From contig NZ_JALJCW010000004.1 of assembly GCF_023634025.1 (NCBI RefSeq), forward strand, positions 62,001 to 126,000: 64,000 nt of DNA. Direction: 5' to 3'. This DNA is from Hanstruepera flava (GTDB lineage Bacteria; Bacteroidota; Bacteroidia; Flavobacteriales; Flavobacteriaceae). Below, one piece after another: positions 1-8,186 of this stretch (positions are counted from its first letter, which is position 1; every line of letters begins with the position of its first letter). The notes below the pieces were generated by a model. It made no database searches and was not told the DNA's origin. It was given only the letters and a program-made list of their open reading frames with translations. The position numbers were made by a program, and so were the translations under genes.

Positions 1-242
1 TAGCCGCGTTGTCCACCAATACCTTCAATTTCATATTTCTGTTTGGTCTCTAATGGTAAAGCGAAAAAATTTTTCACTTCTTCGTAAAGATTGTCTACTA
101 ATTTATCATCTAAAAAATGGCCTTTTAATGCCACGAACCCAATTTCTTCATAAGCTTTTCCTATTTCATCTACAAACTTCTGTTTGCGCTGAGGGTCGCC
201 TGAAGTAAAATCGTTTAGGTTAACACTAGGTATATTATTCAT
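1..242 (-). CDS. 2-oxoglutarate/Fe(II)-dependent oxygenase, N-terminal part only
   Basis: The reverse strand reads from an ATG at 242 without a stop to the window edge, giving about 80 residues beginning MNNIPSVNLNDF. The stretch with IGKAYEEIGFVALKGH, followed by a helix and a PLETKQKYE segment, is the usual N-terminal DIOX_N region of isopenicillin N synthase-like oxygenases. The catalytic HxD...H core would lie beyond the window, so the substrate cannot be guessed. The gene is divergent from the dehydrogenase at 378; the two share the 135-bp gap. The family call comes from pattern recognition and is fairly secure; completeness cannot be judged. Confidence 0.8.
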   Translation of the reverse strand, partial: MNNIPSVNLNDFTSGDPQRKQKFVDEIGKAYEEIGFVALKGHFLDDKLVDNLYEEVKNFFALPLETKQKYEIEGIGGQRG

Positions 243-345
243 TTCTATAAGTTTCTTGTGAATCCTTACAAATGTACAAAAACATTATAAAGTTTTGTGC
301 AGATATTCTTTGTGGATTTTCGTTTTTGTAATTATCAATTTATAC

Positions 346-353
346 TATATTTG
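346..353 (+). promoter_or_regulatory. Bacteroidetes -7 promoter box for the E1 gene
   Basis: TATATTTG matches the Bacteroidetes TAnnTTTG element exactly. A TTTG at 325-328 lies 17 bases upstream and could serve as the -33 element. Transcription would start near 358-360, about 20 bases before the GTG start. Confidence 0.5.
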
Positions 354-377
354 ACAAACAATTTTTAAAGTTCCCAA

Positions 378-2372
378 GTGACTTCAACAAGCGAATTACA
401 GTACGATATTTCAGGATTAGAAAATAAAGAGCTTATTACATTATATACAAATATGCTCAAACCGAGATTGATAGAAGAGAAGATGCTAATTCTATTACGT
501 CAAGGTAAAATTTCAAAGTGGTTTTCGGGTATTGGTCAAGAAGCCATATCTGTAGGTGTAACTATGGCTATGCAAAAAGATGAATATATTTTGCCAATGC
601 ACCGTAATTTGGGTGTGTTTACTACCCGTGAGATTCCGTTGTATCGTCTATTTAGTCAATGGCAAGGGAAAGCCAATGGGTTTACCAAAGGACGAGACAG
701 ATCGTTTCATTTTGGCACTCAAGATTATAAGATTGTGGGTATGATTTCGCATTTAGGACCGCAATTAGGTGTAGCAGATGGTATTGCTTTAGCCAGTAAA
801 TTAAAAAGCCTAAATCAGGTAACAGCAGTTTTTACAGGTGAAGGTGGAACTAGCGAAGGCGATTTTCATGAGGCGTTAAACGTAGCTTCTGTATGGCAAT
901 TACCTGTAATGTTTTGTGTTGAAAATAACGGTTACGGATTGTCAACTCCAACTAGAGAACAGTATAACTGCGAACATATTGCTGATCGTGGATTGGGCTA
1001 TGGTATGGAATCGCATATTATTGATGGTAATAATGCAATAGACGTTTATACAAAAGTTAGTCAAATAGCAGACAGCGTTCGTGAAAATCCACGTCCTGTG
1101 CTGTTGGAGTTTAAAACCTTTAGAATGCGTGGTCATGAAGAAGCCAGTGGGACAAAATATGTGCCACAGGATTTAATGGACGCTTGGGCAAAAAAAGATC
1201 CCATTGAAAATTTTCAAGCTTTTTTAAGAGATACTAATGTATTATCAGAGCGTGAAGAGGTGGCAATTAAAGAAGCTATTGTTCATGAAATTAATGAACA
1301 TTTACAAATGGCTTTTGATGAAGAAACTATTCTACCCATTGAAAGTGTTGAATTAAATGATGTATATAAACCATTTGACTATCAAGATTTTGAAATAAAC
1401 TCAAAAGTAGAAGAAGTACGATTGATAGATGCCATTTCACAAAGCTTAAGGCAATCTATGGAGCAACATGAGGATTTGGTTATCATGGGTCAAGATATAG
1501 CCGAATATGGTGGTGTTTTTAAAATTACTGATGGATTTGTTGAGCAATTTGGTAATGAACGTGTACGCAATACACCTATATGTGAGTCGGCCATAGTAGA
1601 AGCAGGAATGGGATTATCTATTGCAGGTATGAAAGCTGTAGTTGAAATGCAATTTGCAGATTTTGTTTCGTCAGGTTTTAATCCAATAGTTAATTATTTG
1701 GCTAAATCACACTACAGATGGAATCAACATGCCGATGTGGTAGTTAGAATGCCTTGTGGTGCTGGAGTAGCTGCTGGACCTTTTCATTCACAGACCAATG
1801 AAGCATGGTTTACCAAAACACCAGGATTAAAAGTTATATACCCAGCATTTCCTTATGACGCTAAAGGGTTATTGGCAACGGCTATTAACGATCCAAACCC
1901 AATATTGTTCTTTGAGCATAAAGCACTCTACAGAAGTATTCGCCAAGAGGTTCCTGTTGATTATTATACTTTACCATTTGGTAAAGCTTCTGTGTTACGA
2001 GAAGGAGAATCTGTTACAATTATTTCTTATGGTGCTGCTGTACATTGGGCATTAGAAACACTCGAGAAGAATCCTGATATTCAAGCCGATTTGATTGATT
2101 TACGAAGCCTTCAGCCATTAGACACCGAAACTATTTATAATTCTGTTAGAAAAACAGGACGTGTTATTATACTACAAGAAGATTCTTTATTTGGTGGTAT
2201 TGCATCTGATATTTCGGCACAAATAATGGAAAATTGTTTTGAAGATTTAGATGCACCTGTAAAGCGTGTGGCCAGTATGGAAACACCTATACCATTTATT
2301 AATCAATTGGAAGAGCAATATCTAGCAAAAGGTAGGTTTGAAAATGCTTTAAGAGAGCTCCTGGCTTATTGA
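378..2372 (+). CDS. Branched-chain 2-oxoacid dehydrogenase E1, fused alpha and beta subunits
   Basis: A 664-residue fusion of thiamine-diphosphate-dependent E1 alpha (about residues 15-320) and E1 beta (about 343-664). The alpha half carries the TPP/Mg motif, GEGGTSEGDF followed by VENNGYG near residues 153-185. The beta half has the MGQDIAEYGG and PICESAIVEAGMG motifs typical of transketolase-like beta subunits. It would decarboxylate 2-oxoacids, most likely the branched-chain ones, and pass the acyl group to an E2 lipoyl protein not in this window. The start is GTG at 378; no ATG lies nearby and the -7 box at 346 fits it. The fused form is common in Bacteroidetes. The last 7 bases overlap the convergent dipeptidase gene. 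Pyruvate dehydrogenase is a less likely alternative because that E1 is normally split. Confidence 0.9.
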   Translation: MTSTSELQYDISGLENKELITLYTNMLKPRLIEEKMLILLRQGKISKWFSGIGQEAISVGVTMAMQKDEYILPMHRNLGVFTTREIPLYRLFSQWQGKANGFTKGRDRSFHFGTQDYKIVGMISHLGPQLGVADGIALASKLKSLNQVTAVFTGEGGTSEGDFHEALNVASVWQLPVMFCVENNGYGLSTPTREQYNCEHIADRGLGYGMESHIIDGNNAIDVYTKVSQIADSVRENPRPVLLEFKTFRMRGHEEASGTKYVPQDLMDAWAKKDPIENFQAFLRDTNVLSEREEVAIKEAIVHEINEHLQMAFDEETILPIESVELNDVYKPFDYQDFEINSKVEEVRLIDAISQSLRQSMEQHEDLVIMGQDIAEYGGVFKITDGFVEQFGNERVRNTPICESAIVEAGMGLSIAGMKAVVEMQFADFVSSGFNPIVNYLAKSHYRWNQHADVVVRMPCGAGVAAGPFHSQTNEAWFTKTPGLKVIYPAFPYDAKGLLATAINDPNPILFFEHKALYRSIRQEVPVDYYTLPFGKASVLREGESVTIISYGAAVHWALETLEKNPDIQADLIDLRSLQPLDTETIYNSVRKTGRVIILQEDSLFGGIASDISAQIMENCFEDLDAPVKRVASMETPIPFINQLEEQYLAKGRFENALRELLAY

Positions 2373-3685
2373 TTTATTTTTTTTGCTACAGCCTGAACTT
2401 CATCTAAAACACGTAATAAGTTGCCACTCCAAAGCATGGCAATCTCATCTTCAGTATAACCGCGTTTAACCAATTCCAGTGTTACGTTAAAGGTTTCCGA
2501 TGCGTCATTCCAACCATTAATGCCACCACCACCATCAAAGTCGCTACTAATGCCTACGTGTTCAATACCTATTTTTTTAACCATATAATCTATATGATCG
2601 ACCAAATCAGATACGTCAGGAGCAGGAGGAAACCCTTCTATCTTTTCAGATTTTTGGTTGGCCAAATCTATAATCTTCCTATAATACTCAAAAAAGGCAT
2701 CCTGTTCATCGTTACTCAATGCCATTACTTCATCTCGAGTTGTGTACCACATAACGCCTAACGAGTCTGCAACTTCAAGAGCAAGTCTTTGTAATTGAGC
2801 ATCTCTTGCTTTTACTTTTTGGGTATGTACATAACTATCTAATGCAACGGTTTGAACAACGCCTCCTTTTTCTTTCAACCATTGCAATTGCTCATCATCT
2901 AAATTTCGACTTTCATCACTAACTGCTCTTGCCGCCGAGTGTGAGGCAATTATAGGTGCTTTACTAATTTCTATCATTTGTAACATAGCTTCTTTAGAAG
3001 GATGCGAAACGTCTATCATCATACCAACACGGTTCATTTCTTTAACAACCTCAATGCCGAGTTCACTCAAACCATTGTGTAACCATTTGTCTCTAGCTTC
3101 ACCTGTATGGCTGTCGCATAACTGACTATGGCCATTGTGGGCTAGCGACATATAACGACCACCTAGATTGTAAAATTCTTCAACACGACTAATGTCTAAA
3201 CCAATGGGGTAACCATTTTCTATACCAATCATGGCTACTTTTTTGCCAGATGCATGAATGCGACGAACATCATCAGAAGTTAATGCCAATTCTATATCAT
3301 TTGGTGCAATTTCTTCCACAAGCTTGTGAATAGCATCAAATTTTGAAATAGCATTATCATAGGCTTTAGCATAACCTTTTGTAGTTAATGAATCTTGACC
3401 AGTGTAAACAATAAACCAAGCGACATCTAAACCTCCGGATTTCATTTTTGGTAAAGTAACTTGAGATGATAATTCTTGAGTGTAATTTATAGAATCTGTA
3501 AAGTTTTTTACATTAATATCAATATGTGTATCTAAAGTAATAACCTTGTCGTGAATAGCTTTAGCGCGTTTAACCAACGTTAAAGAATCTTCTTGTTTTG
3601 AGTTGGAATCAACACTTTTTACATCATTTTTACACGATAGGGAAAACAGCATTAATAGGCATAAAGCGTTACACAAATTTTTCAT
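2366..3685 (-). CDS. M19 family membrane dipeptidase, lipoprotein
   Basis: A 439-residue zinc dipeptidase of the renal dipeptidase family. The signal peptide ends in a lipobox (LLMLFSLSC), so the protein is probably anchored in the envelope. Metal and active-site signatures are in order: TLDTHIDI near residue 53, the DVSHPS stretch, ASHSAARAVSDESRN, and HVGISSDFDGGGG near the C-terminus. Length fits the family (about 370-450). It would hydrolyse dipeptides in the periplasm. Convergent with the E1 gene, overlapping it by 7 bases; no shared function is implied. Family identity is secure and substrate unknown. Confidence 0.92.
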   Translation of the reverse strand: MKNLCNALCLLMLFSLSCKNDVKSVDSNSKQEDSLTLVKRAKAIHDKVITLDTHIDINVKNFTDSINYTQELSSQVTLPKMKSGGLDVAWFIVYTGQDSLTTKGYAKAYDNAISKFDAIHKLVEEIAPNDIELALTSDDVRRIHASGKKVAMIGIENGYPIGLDISRVEEFYNLGGRYMSLAHNGHSQLCDSHTGEARDKWLHNGLSELGIEVVKEMNRVGMMIDVSHPSKEAMLQMIEISKAPIIASHSAARAVSDESRNLDDEQLQWLKEKGGVVQTVALDSYVHTQKVKARDAQLQRLALEVADSLGVMWYTTRDEVMALSNDEQDAFFEYYRKIIDLANQKSEKIEGFPPAPDVSDLVDHIDYMVKKIGIEHVGISSDFDGGGGINGWNDASETFNVTLELVKRGYTEDEIAMLWSGNLLRVLDEVQAVAKKINQ

Positions 3686-3746
3686 AATTGGTTTCGTTAT
3701 TTAAGTATTCGGTCAAGTTACTAAAAAGAAATCTTATATTTATTAT

Positions 3747-4169
3747 ATGAGAAGTTTTCAAACTTATTTCCTCTTACTATTTTTTGGGTTACTAGTTTGT
3801 TGCAAAAAAACAGAAACTAAACCAACTTATAATTGGGAAACTATTGAAGTAACTGCAACGGCATACAACTCTCTTGCCTATCAAACTAATGATAATCCAC
3901 ATATCACGGCATTTGGAGATAGCTTAAAACCTGGAATGAAATACATTGCTGTTTCTAGAGATTTATTAGCAATGGGTTTAAAACATAATACACCAGTAGC
4001 TATTAAAGGTTTAGAAGGTCTGTACATTGTAAAAGATAAAATGCACAGTCGCTGGCGAAACAGAATTGACATTTATATGGGAGAAGACGTTCAAGCTGCT
4101 AGAGAGTGGGGAAAGCGTAAGGTTAAAATTACCTATGGCACGATTAACGAAACAATTAAACAAAACTAG
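3747..4169 (+). CDS. 3D-domain (double-psi beta-barrel) lipoprotein
   Basis: 140 residues with a lipoprotein signal (LLFFGLLVCCKK). The mature part has the 3D-domain pattern: VTATAYNS at the start, HITAFGDSLKPGMKYIAVSRDLL, then VKDKMHSRWRNRIDIYMG, where the spaced Asp residues give the family its name. Related domains in MltA and Rpf-like proteins act on peptidoglycan, so a cell-wall role is likely but catalytic activity is not proven. It stands between a divergent dipeptidase and the co-oriented S9 peptidase 63 bases downstream, with which it may be co-transcribed. A TATATTTA near-match to the -7 box sits just before the start. Confidence 0.85.
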   Translation: MRSFQTYFLLLFFGLLVCCKKTETKPTYNWETIEVTATAYNSLAYQTNDNPHITAFGDSLKPGMKYIAVSRDLLAMGLKHNTPVAIKGLEGLYIVKDKMHSRWRNRIDIYMGEDVQAAREWGKRKVKITYGTINETIKQN

Positions 4170-4232
4170 ATTAATTCTTATCATTTATTTTTTGTTTCTT
4201 TAAGCTTATATAAACACTAATTAATATATCAT

Positions 4233-6383
4233 ATGAAAATTTTTGGCTACTTTTTTGCACTTTTACTGGTATTAGGTTGCAAATCAGAAAAAGAATCAGA
4301 TACAGATAAACTTACACAGTCACCAATCGCAAAAAAAATTCCAAAGGAGTTAACCATTCATGGCGATACCCGATTGGATAATTATTTTTGGATGCGTTTA
4401 AGTGACGAGCAAAAAAACGCCGAAATACCTGATAGCCAGACGCAAGATGTACTTGATTATTTAAATGCTGAAAATGAGTATTTAAATCAAGCTATGAAAC
4501 ATACCGAAAATTTACAAACACGTTTATACTCAGAAATAGTTGGGCGTATTGAAAAGGACGACCAATCAGTACCTGTAACAGAAAATGGTTATGCCTATTA
4601 CACGCGTTACGAAGAAGGAAAAGAATATCCGCTGTATTGTCGCAAAGCCACAGATTCAACTCAAGAGGAAATAATGCTCAATGGTTCAAAAATGGCTGAA
4701 GGTTTTTCGTATTATGGTATTGGGAGTCGTTCAGTAAGTCCAAACAATGAGCTTTTAGCCTTTGGTATAGATACTATTTCCAGACGTCAATACACCATTT
4801 ATTTTAAAAATTTGACAACGGGAGAATTATTAGATGACAAGTTATCTAATACTAACGGTAGCGCTGTTTGGGCAAACGATAACAAAACAATTTTTTATGC
4901 TACAAAAGATCCTGAAACTTTACGCCAAAACAAAATATGGAAACATATTCTTGGCACACCCCAAGACAGTGATGTATTAGTATATGAAGAAACCGATGAA
5001 ACGTTTAATTCCGGTGTTTACAAAACCAAGTCTAAAGCTTTCATCATGATATATAGTAGACAAACATTATCTACCGAATTTAGATATCTTGATGCCAATA
5101 AACCCGATGAAGATTGGCAAGTCATTCAACCTAGAGAACGCCATTTAATTTATCAACCAGACCATTTTGATGACCACTTTTATATCAGAACAAATTTAGA
5201 TGCGACCAATTTTAAGCTGGTTAAGACTCCTATTTCGTCAACAAAAAAAGCTAATTGGGAGGATGTAATTGCCCATCGTGATGATGTGCTTTTTGAAGGG
5301 TTTGAGTTATTTAAAAACCATTTAGTAATTCAAGAGCGTTTGAATGGCTTACGCACAATTAGGGTGAAAAGTTGGGAAGGAGAAGACTATTATCTTGACT
5401 TTAAAGATCCTGCTTACGTGTCTTATACTACTTCAAATTTAGATTTCAACACCAATATTCTTCGCTATTATTATACATCATTAACCACTCCTGGTAGTAC
5501 TTTTGATTATAATATGGATACAAAAAAACAAGTATTATTAAAACAAGAAGCCGTTTTAGGCGGTTTTAATTCCAATGATTATACTTCAGAACGGTTTGAA
5601 GCTCCTGCTACTGATGGTACAAAAATTCCAGTCTCATTAGTGTATAAAAAAGGCTTGACATTAAGTTCAGATACCCCATTATTATTATATGCTTATGGAT
5701 CGTATGGTAATAGTTCTGAACCGACCTTTCGTTCCGATCGTTTAAGTCTTCTTGATCGTGGATTTGTCTTTGCTATTGCTCATGTACGCGGAGGTCAGGA
5801 AATGGGACGATACTGGTATGAGGATGGGAAGCTTTTAAACAAGAGAAATACATTTACCGATTTTATTAACGTTGGCGAATATTTAGTGAATAAAGGCTAT
5901 ACTAGTCAAGAGCACTTATATGCATTAGGCGGAAGTGCAGGTGGATTATTAATGGGTGCCATAGTAAATATGAAACCAGAATTATGGCAGGGTGTTATAG
6001 CGGCAGTTCCCTTTGTTGATGTAGTTTCAACTATGTTGGACGAGAGTATTCCCTTAACGACATTTGAATTTGACGAATGGGGAAATCCTAAAGAAAAGGA
6101 ATACTACGACTATATGCTATCGTATTCGCCATATGACAATGTGGAGGCACAAGATTATCCTAATATGTTAATTACAACAGGATATTGGGATAGTCAGGTG
6201 CAGTATTGGGAACCCGCAAAATGGATAGCCAAATTACGTGACATGAAAACTGATAACAACCTATTGGTAATGGATTGCAACATGAAAACTGGTCATGGTG
6301 GTGCTTCTGGGCGTTTCGAACGTTATAAACGAACGGCATTATACTATGCTTTCATATTGGATTTAGAAGGCATAGAAGAATAA
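4233..6383 (+). CDS. S9 family oligopeptidase B-like peptidase, lipoprotein
   Basis: A 716-residue prolyl-oligopeptidase-family serine peptidase. The N-terminus has a lipobox (LLVLGC at about residues 11-16). A seven-bladed propeller covers roughly residues 70-410 and the alpha/beta-hydrolase domain the rest. The catalytic Ser is S568 in GGSAGG, the Asp is D653 in TTGYWDSQV and the His is H688 in KTGHGGASG, with the order and spacing of oligopeptidase B. It would cut short peptides in the envelope, preferring basic P1 residues if it behaves like PtrB. The gene stops one base before the convergent exbD gene. Family assignment is firm. Confidence 0.93.
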   Translation: MKIFGYFFALLLVLGCKSEKESDTDKLTQSPIAKKIPKELTIHGDTRLDNYFWMRLSDEQKNAEIPDSQTQDVLDYLNAENEYLNQAMKHTENLQTRLYSEIVGRIEKDDQSVPVTENGYAYYTRYEEGKEYPLYCRKATDSTQEEIMLNGSKMAEGFSYYGIGSRSVSPNNELLAFGIDTISRRQYTIYFKNLTTGELLDDKLSNTNGSAVWANDNKTIFYATKDPETLRQNKIWKHILGTPQDSDVLVYEETDETFNSGVYKTKSKAFIMIYSRQTLSTEFRYLDANKPDEDWQVIQPRERHLIYQPDHFDDHFYIRTNLDATNFKLVKTPISSTKKANWEDVIAHRDDVLFEGFELFKNHLVIQERLNGLRTIRVKSWEGEDYYLDFKDPAYVSYTTSNLDFNTNILRYYYTSLTTPGSTFDYNMDTKKQVLLKQEAVLGGFNSNDYTSERFEAPATDGTKIPVSLVYKKGLTLSSDTPLLLYAYGSYGNSSEPTFRSDRLSLLDRGFVFAIAHVRGGQEMGRYWYEDGKLLNKRNTFTDFINVGEYLVNKGYTSQEHLYALGGSAGGLLMGAIVNMKPELWQGVIAAVPFVDVVSTMLDESIPLTTFEFDEWGNPKEKEYYDYMLSYSPYDNVEAQDYPNMLITTGYWDSQVQYWEPAKWIAKLRDMKTDNNLLVMDCNMKTGHGGASGRFERYKRTALYYAFILDLEGIEE

Positions 6384-6938
6384 TTACTTTACTATTTCAG
6401 AGATTGAAATAGGGTAGGCCTTTTCAACCATAATTTGTTCAGTACCCTTTAAATCTGAAAATGATTCATTAAAACGATTTTGGCTGTAAGCTTCGCGAAG
6501 TTGCATTATGGCCTTTGTTGTTTCATCTTGTACCTTAATAAAAACCTCGTAAGGTGTTTGTCGGCTATGTATAATGGTAACAACAGCTTTTTTTGGATTG
6601 TCTGAAGCTAACGGATTCTTATCTCCATTGCAATACGAGCAACTAGAATCTCCATTGTTATCAATAAAATCTATAAGAATTTGTCTTAAGTCATCCATGC
6701 CGATTATTTGCTCGTCTACTAGAATATCGTTACTGGCATTTAATTCAATAGTAAGCTGGTTGCGGTGAGCAATTGTTTTTGTGCAGTCGTTAAGATTGAA
6801 ACAGGGCGAAGGTAATTGTCTTTTAATACCGGCATCAATACTTATGGTAGTAGTAACCAAAAAGAAAATAAGCAATAAAAATGCAATATCTGCCATAGAT
6901 CCTGCATTTACTTTTTCTGGAGTGCGATAGTTTTTCAT
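6384..6938 (-). CDS. ExbD/TolR family biopolymer transport protein
   Basis: 184 residues, with the ExbD start VNAGSMADIAFLLLIFFLVTTTIS forming a single membrane segment at about residues 13-35 that contains the conserved Asp, followed by a periplasmic domain. The C-terminal half has the Bacteroidetes-type insert with CSYCNGD and SDNPKKAVVTI. ExbD normally works with ExbB as a proton-driven motor for TonB or for gliding and secretion machinery. No ExbB or TonB lies beside it: the neighbours are a peptidase and a heat-shock gene, so this copy is orphaned or works with a partner elsewhere. Family call is secure; role is not. Confidence 0.88.
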   Translation of the reverse strand: MKNYRTPEKVNAGSMADIAFLLLIFFLVTTTISIDAGIKRQLPSPCFNLNDCTKTIAHRNQLTIELNASNDILVDEQIIGMDDLRQILIDFIDNNGDSSCSYCNGDKNPLASDNPKKAVVTIIHSRQTPYEVFIKVQDETTKAIMQLREAYSQNRFNESFSDLKGTEQIMVEKAYPISISEIVK

Positions 6939-7009
6939 AATAGTATGTTTTAGGTTAACGAATAATTAAAAATATTCAAAAACGATACCATACTTTATAA
7001 AGCAAAAAA

Positions 7010-7034
7010 AATGCCAGCATAAACAGCTGGCATT
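7010..7034 (-). terminator. Rho-independent terminator, reverse strand
   Basis: A perfect 9-bp stem (AATGCCAGC against GCTGGCATT, 7-base loop) is followed on the reverse strand by a run of eight or more T. It lies downstream of the two small reverse ORFs at 7068-7324 and upstream in position of the exbD start, so it appears to end a separate short transcript and is not the exbD terminator. Confidence 0.8.
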
Positions 7035-7067
7035 CTTCACTTTAACTAACTAACTCAAACTATATCA

Positions 7068-7199
7068 TTAATGGATATGTCTTTTAATTCCTGTCCAAAC
7101 AGTATCACACCGGTTAATTGTGCTCACTTTTATTTTGTGTTTAAGAGCGTGATTTATAAAATCATTGGAGTCTCTTGATATTTTAACTAACGCTTGCAT
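7068..7199 (-). CDS. Small basic ORF of 43 residues, unknown
   Basis: Starts at an ATG and encodes MQALVKISRDSNDFINHALK followed by a basic tail ending KRHIH. It sits 33 bases upstream of a strong reverse-strand terminator and 38 bases downstream of another tiny ORF. There is no signal peptide or membrane segment; the N-terminal half could form an amphipathic helix. I do not recognise it. Reading it as a gene rests on the terminator and on the otherwise empty gap, not on homology. It could equally be a non-coding transcript. Confidence 0.35.
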   Translation of the reverse strand: MQALVKISRDSNDFINHALKHKIKVSTINRCDTVWTGIKRHIH

Positions 7200-7237
7200 G
7201 ATACTGTGTTTTTTGATTGATTAATTTTTTAAGATGT

Positions 7238-7324
7238 TTATCTAAAACGTCTTTTACTGTTCCAAGTATTACTTTTTGTATTGCTTAATCTACTTGTTAA
7301 TTGATTGCTGTCTAAAGTTCTCAT
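7238..7324 (-). CDS. Small basic ORF of 28 residues, unknown
   Basis: Begins at an ATG: MRTLDSNQLTSRLSNTKSNT, ending in WNSKRRFR. It is tandem with the 43-residue ORF and would share its transcript and terminator. A near -7 box (TAATTTTTG, one base too long) lies on the reverse strand about 50 bases upstream. Very short, with no recognisable family; it may be a leader peptide, a small protein, or chance. Confidence 0.25.
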   Translation of the reverse strand: MRTLDSNQLTSRLSNTKSNTWNSKRRFR

Positions 7325-7526
7325 GATTTTTATGTTTTATTTGATTGATGTTATACTTTATAGACGACCAAAAATTACAATTGTTACAGTACTATGCATT
7401 GCAAAGTAGTAATTTAACATATTTTAACACTTTTAGTATTAATTATCAATACGTTAGAGGAGAGGTGAAAATGACATTTTGACGATAGTATTGAAATTAT
7501 GACAGTTTTAAGCCTTAAATTTTGCT

Positions 7527-7542
7527 TGGCATTTATTTTGAT
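7527..7542 (+). promoter_or_regulatory. Sigma-54-like -24/-12 promoter for the heat-shock gene
   Basis: TGGCA at 7527-7531 and TTGAT at 7538-7542 place the GG (7528-7529) and the -12 G (7540) exactly 12 bases apart, as sigma-54 requires; the -12 C is replaced by A. Transcription would start near 7552, leaving about 30 bases before the ATG. The same stretch matches the housekeeping TAnnTTTG box less well. Confidence 0.4.
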
Positions 7543-7582
7543 TATTAAGTATTAAAAATGTTTAACTAAAAATTTGATAGAC

Positions 7583-8059
7583 ATGAGAGCATTAGTAACT
7601 GTACCAAAAAATGGTACAAAACAAGAACAAAGAAATGTTGCCGGTTTGCCAAGTTTTTCATCTTGGATAGACAACTTTTTTGATACTGATTTAGAAACCG
7701 GTTTATTATCTAACTTTAATCATGGTTTAACGTTGCCGGCAGTTAATATTAAAGAAGACAACGATAATTATAATTTGGAATTGGCTGTTCCTGGCATGAA
7801 CAAGGAAGACTTTAATCTAGAGTTAGATAACGAAATACTATCTATAGGTGTTGAAAAACAAACGGAAGACAAAATAGATAACGAAAATTACACAAGACGT
7901 GAGTTTGGGTATTCGTCATTTAAAAGAACGTTTACATTACCAGATACTGTTGATACAGAAAAAATTAACGCCAAGTACGAAAATGGTATTTTAAATATCC
8001 ATATTCCAAAACGTGAAGAGGCTAAAAGAAAACCTGCGAAACGCATAGATGTTTCTTAA
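7583..8059 (+). CDS. Hsp20/alpha-crystallin family small heat-shock protein
   Basis: 158 residues from the ATG at 7583. An in-frame TTG at 7574 exists but the ATG is preferred because homologues begin MRALVTVPK-like. The alpha-crystallin domain covers about residues 50-150: LPAVNIKEDNDNYNLELAVPGM, then FGYSSFKRTFTLPDTVD and the ENGILNIHIPKREE closing strand with its I-x-I-type motif nearby. It is a cytoplasmic holdase that binds unfolding proteins. It is monocistronic, with its own promoter region and a strong terminator 30 bases after the stop. Regulation by stress is expected; a sigma-54-like element upstream is discussed separately. Confidence 0.93.
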   Translation: MRALVTVPKNGTKQEQRNVAGLPSFSSWIDNFFDTDLETGLLSNFNHGLTLPAVNIKEDNDNYNLELAVPGMNKEDFNLELDNEILSIGVEKQTEDKIDNENYTRREFGYSSFKRTFTLPDTVDTEKINAKYENGILNIHIPKREEAKRKPAKRIDVS

Positions 8060-8089
8060 ACAGAGCCATTTTATAATGTTATCTTAAAA

Positions 8090-8120
8090 AAAAAGAGAAG
8101 CTCAATAAGTTTCTCTTTTT
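8090..8120 (+). terminator. Rho-independent terminator after the heat-shock gene
   Basis: A 10-bp stem (AAAAAGAGAA against TTCTCTTTTT) with an 11-base loop ends in a T run on the forward strand. Located 31 bases after the hsp20 stop. Confidence 0.8.
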
Positions 8121-8186
8121 TAATTTATATTTACCAGCAGTTAGGTATAGTTTTTGAAGTATTATCTAATCTAAAAATACAATACA

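Larger units (their letters stand above)
6939..7582. other. Long intergenic region between exbD and the heat-shock gene
   Basis: About 640 bases without a gene of ordinary size. It holds the reverse-strand terminator at 7010-7034, the two tiny reverse ORFs, and on the forward side the promoter region of the small heat-shock gene, including a -24/-12-like element at 7527-7542. The stretch 7400-7520 is AT-rich with no other structure I can name. Confidence 0.6.

Noticed and set aside
7574-7582. An upstream TTG start for the heat-shock gene.
   Set aside because: It adds only three residues; the ATG at 7583 gives the usual MRALV-type start.
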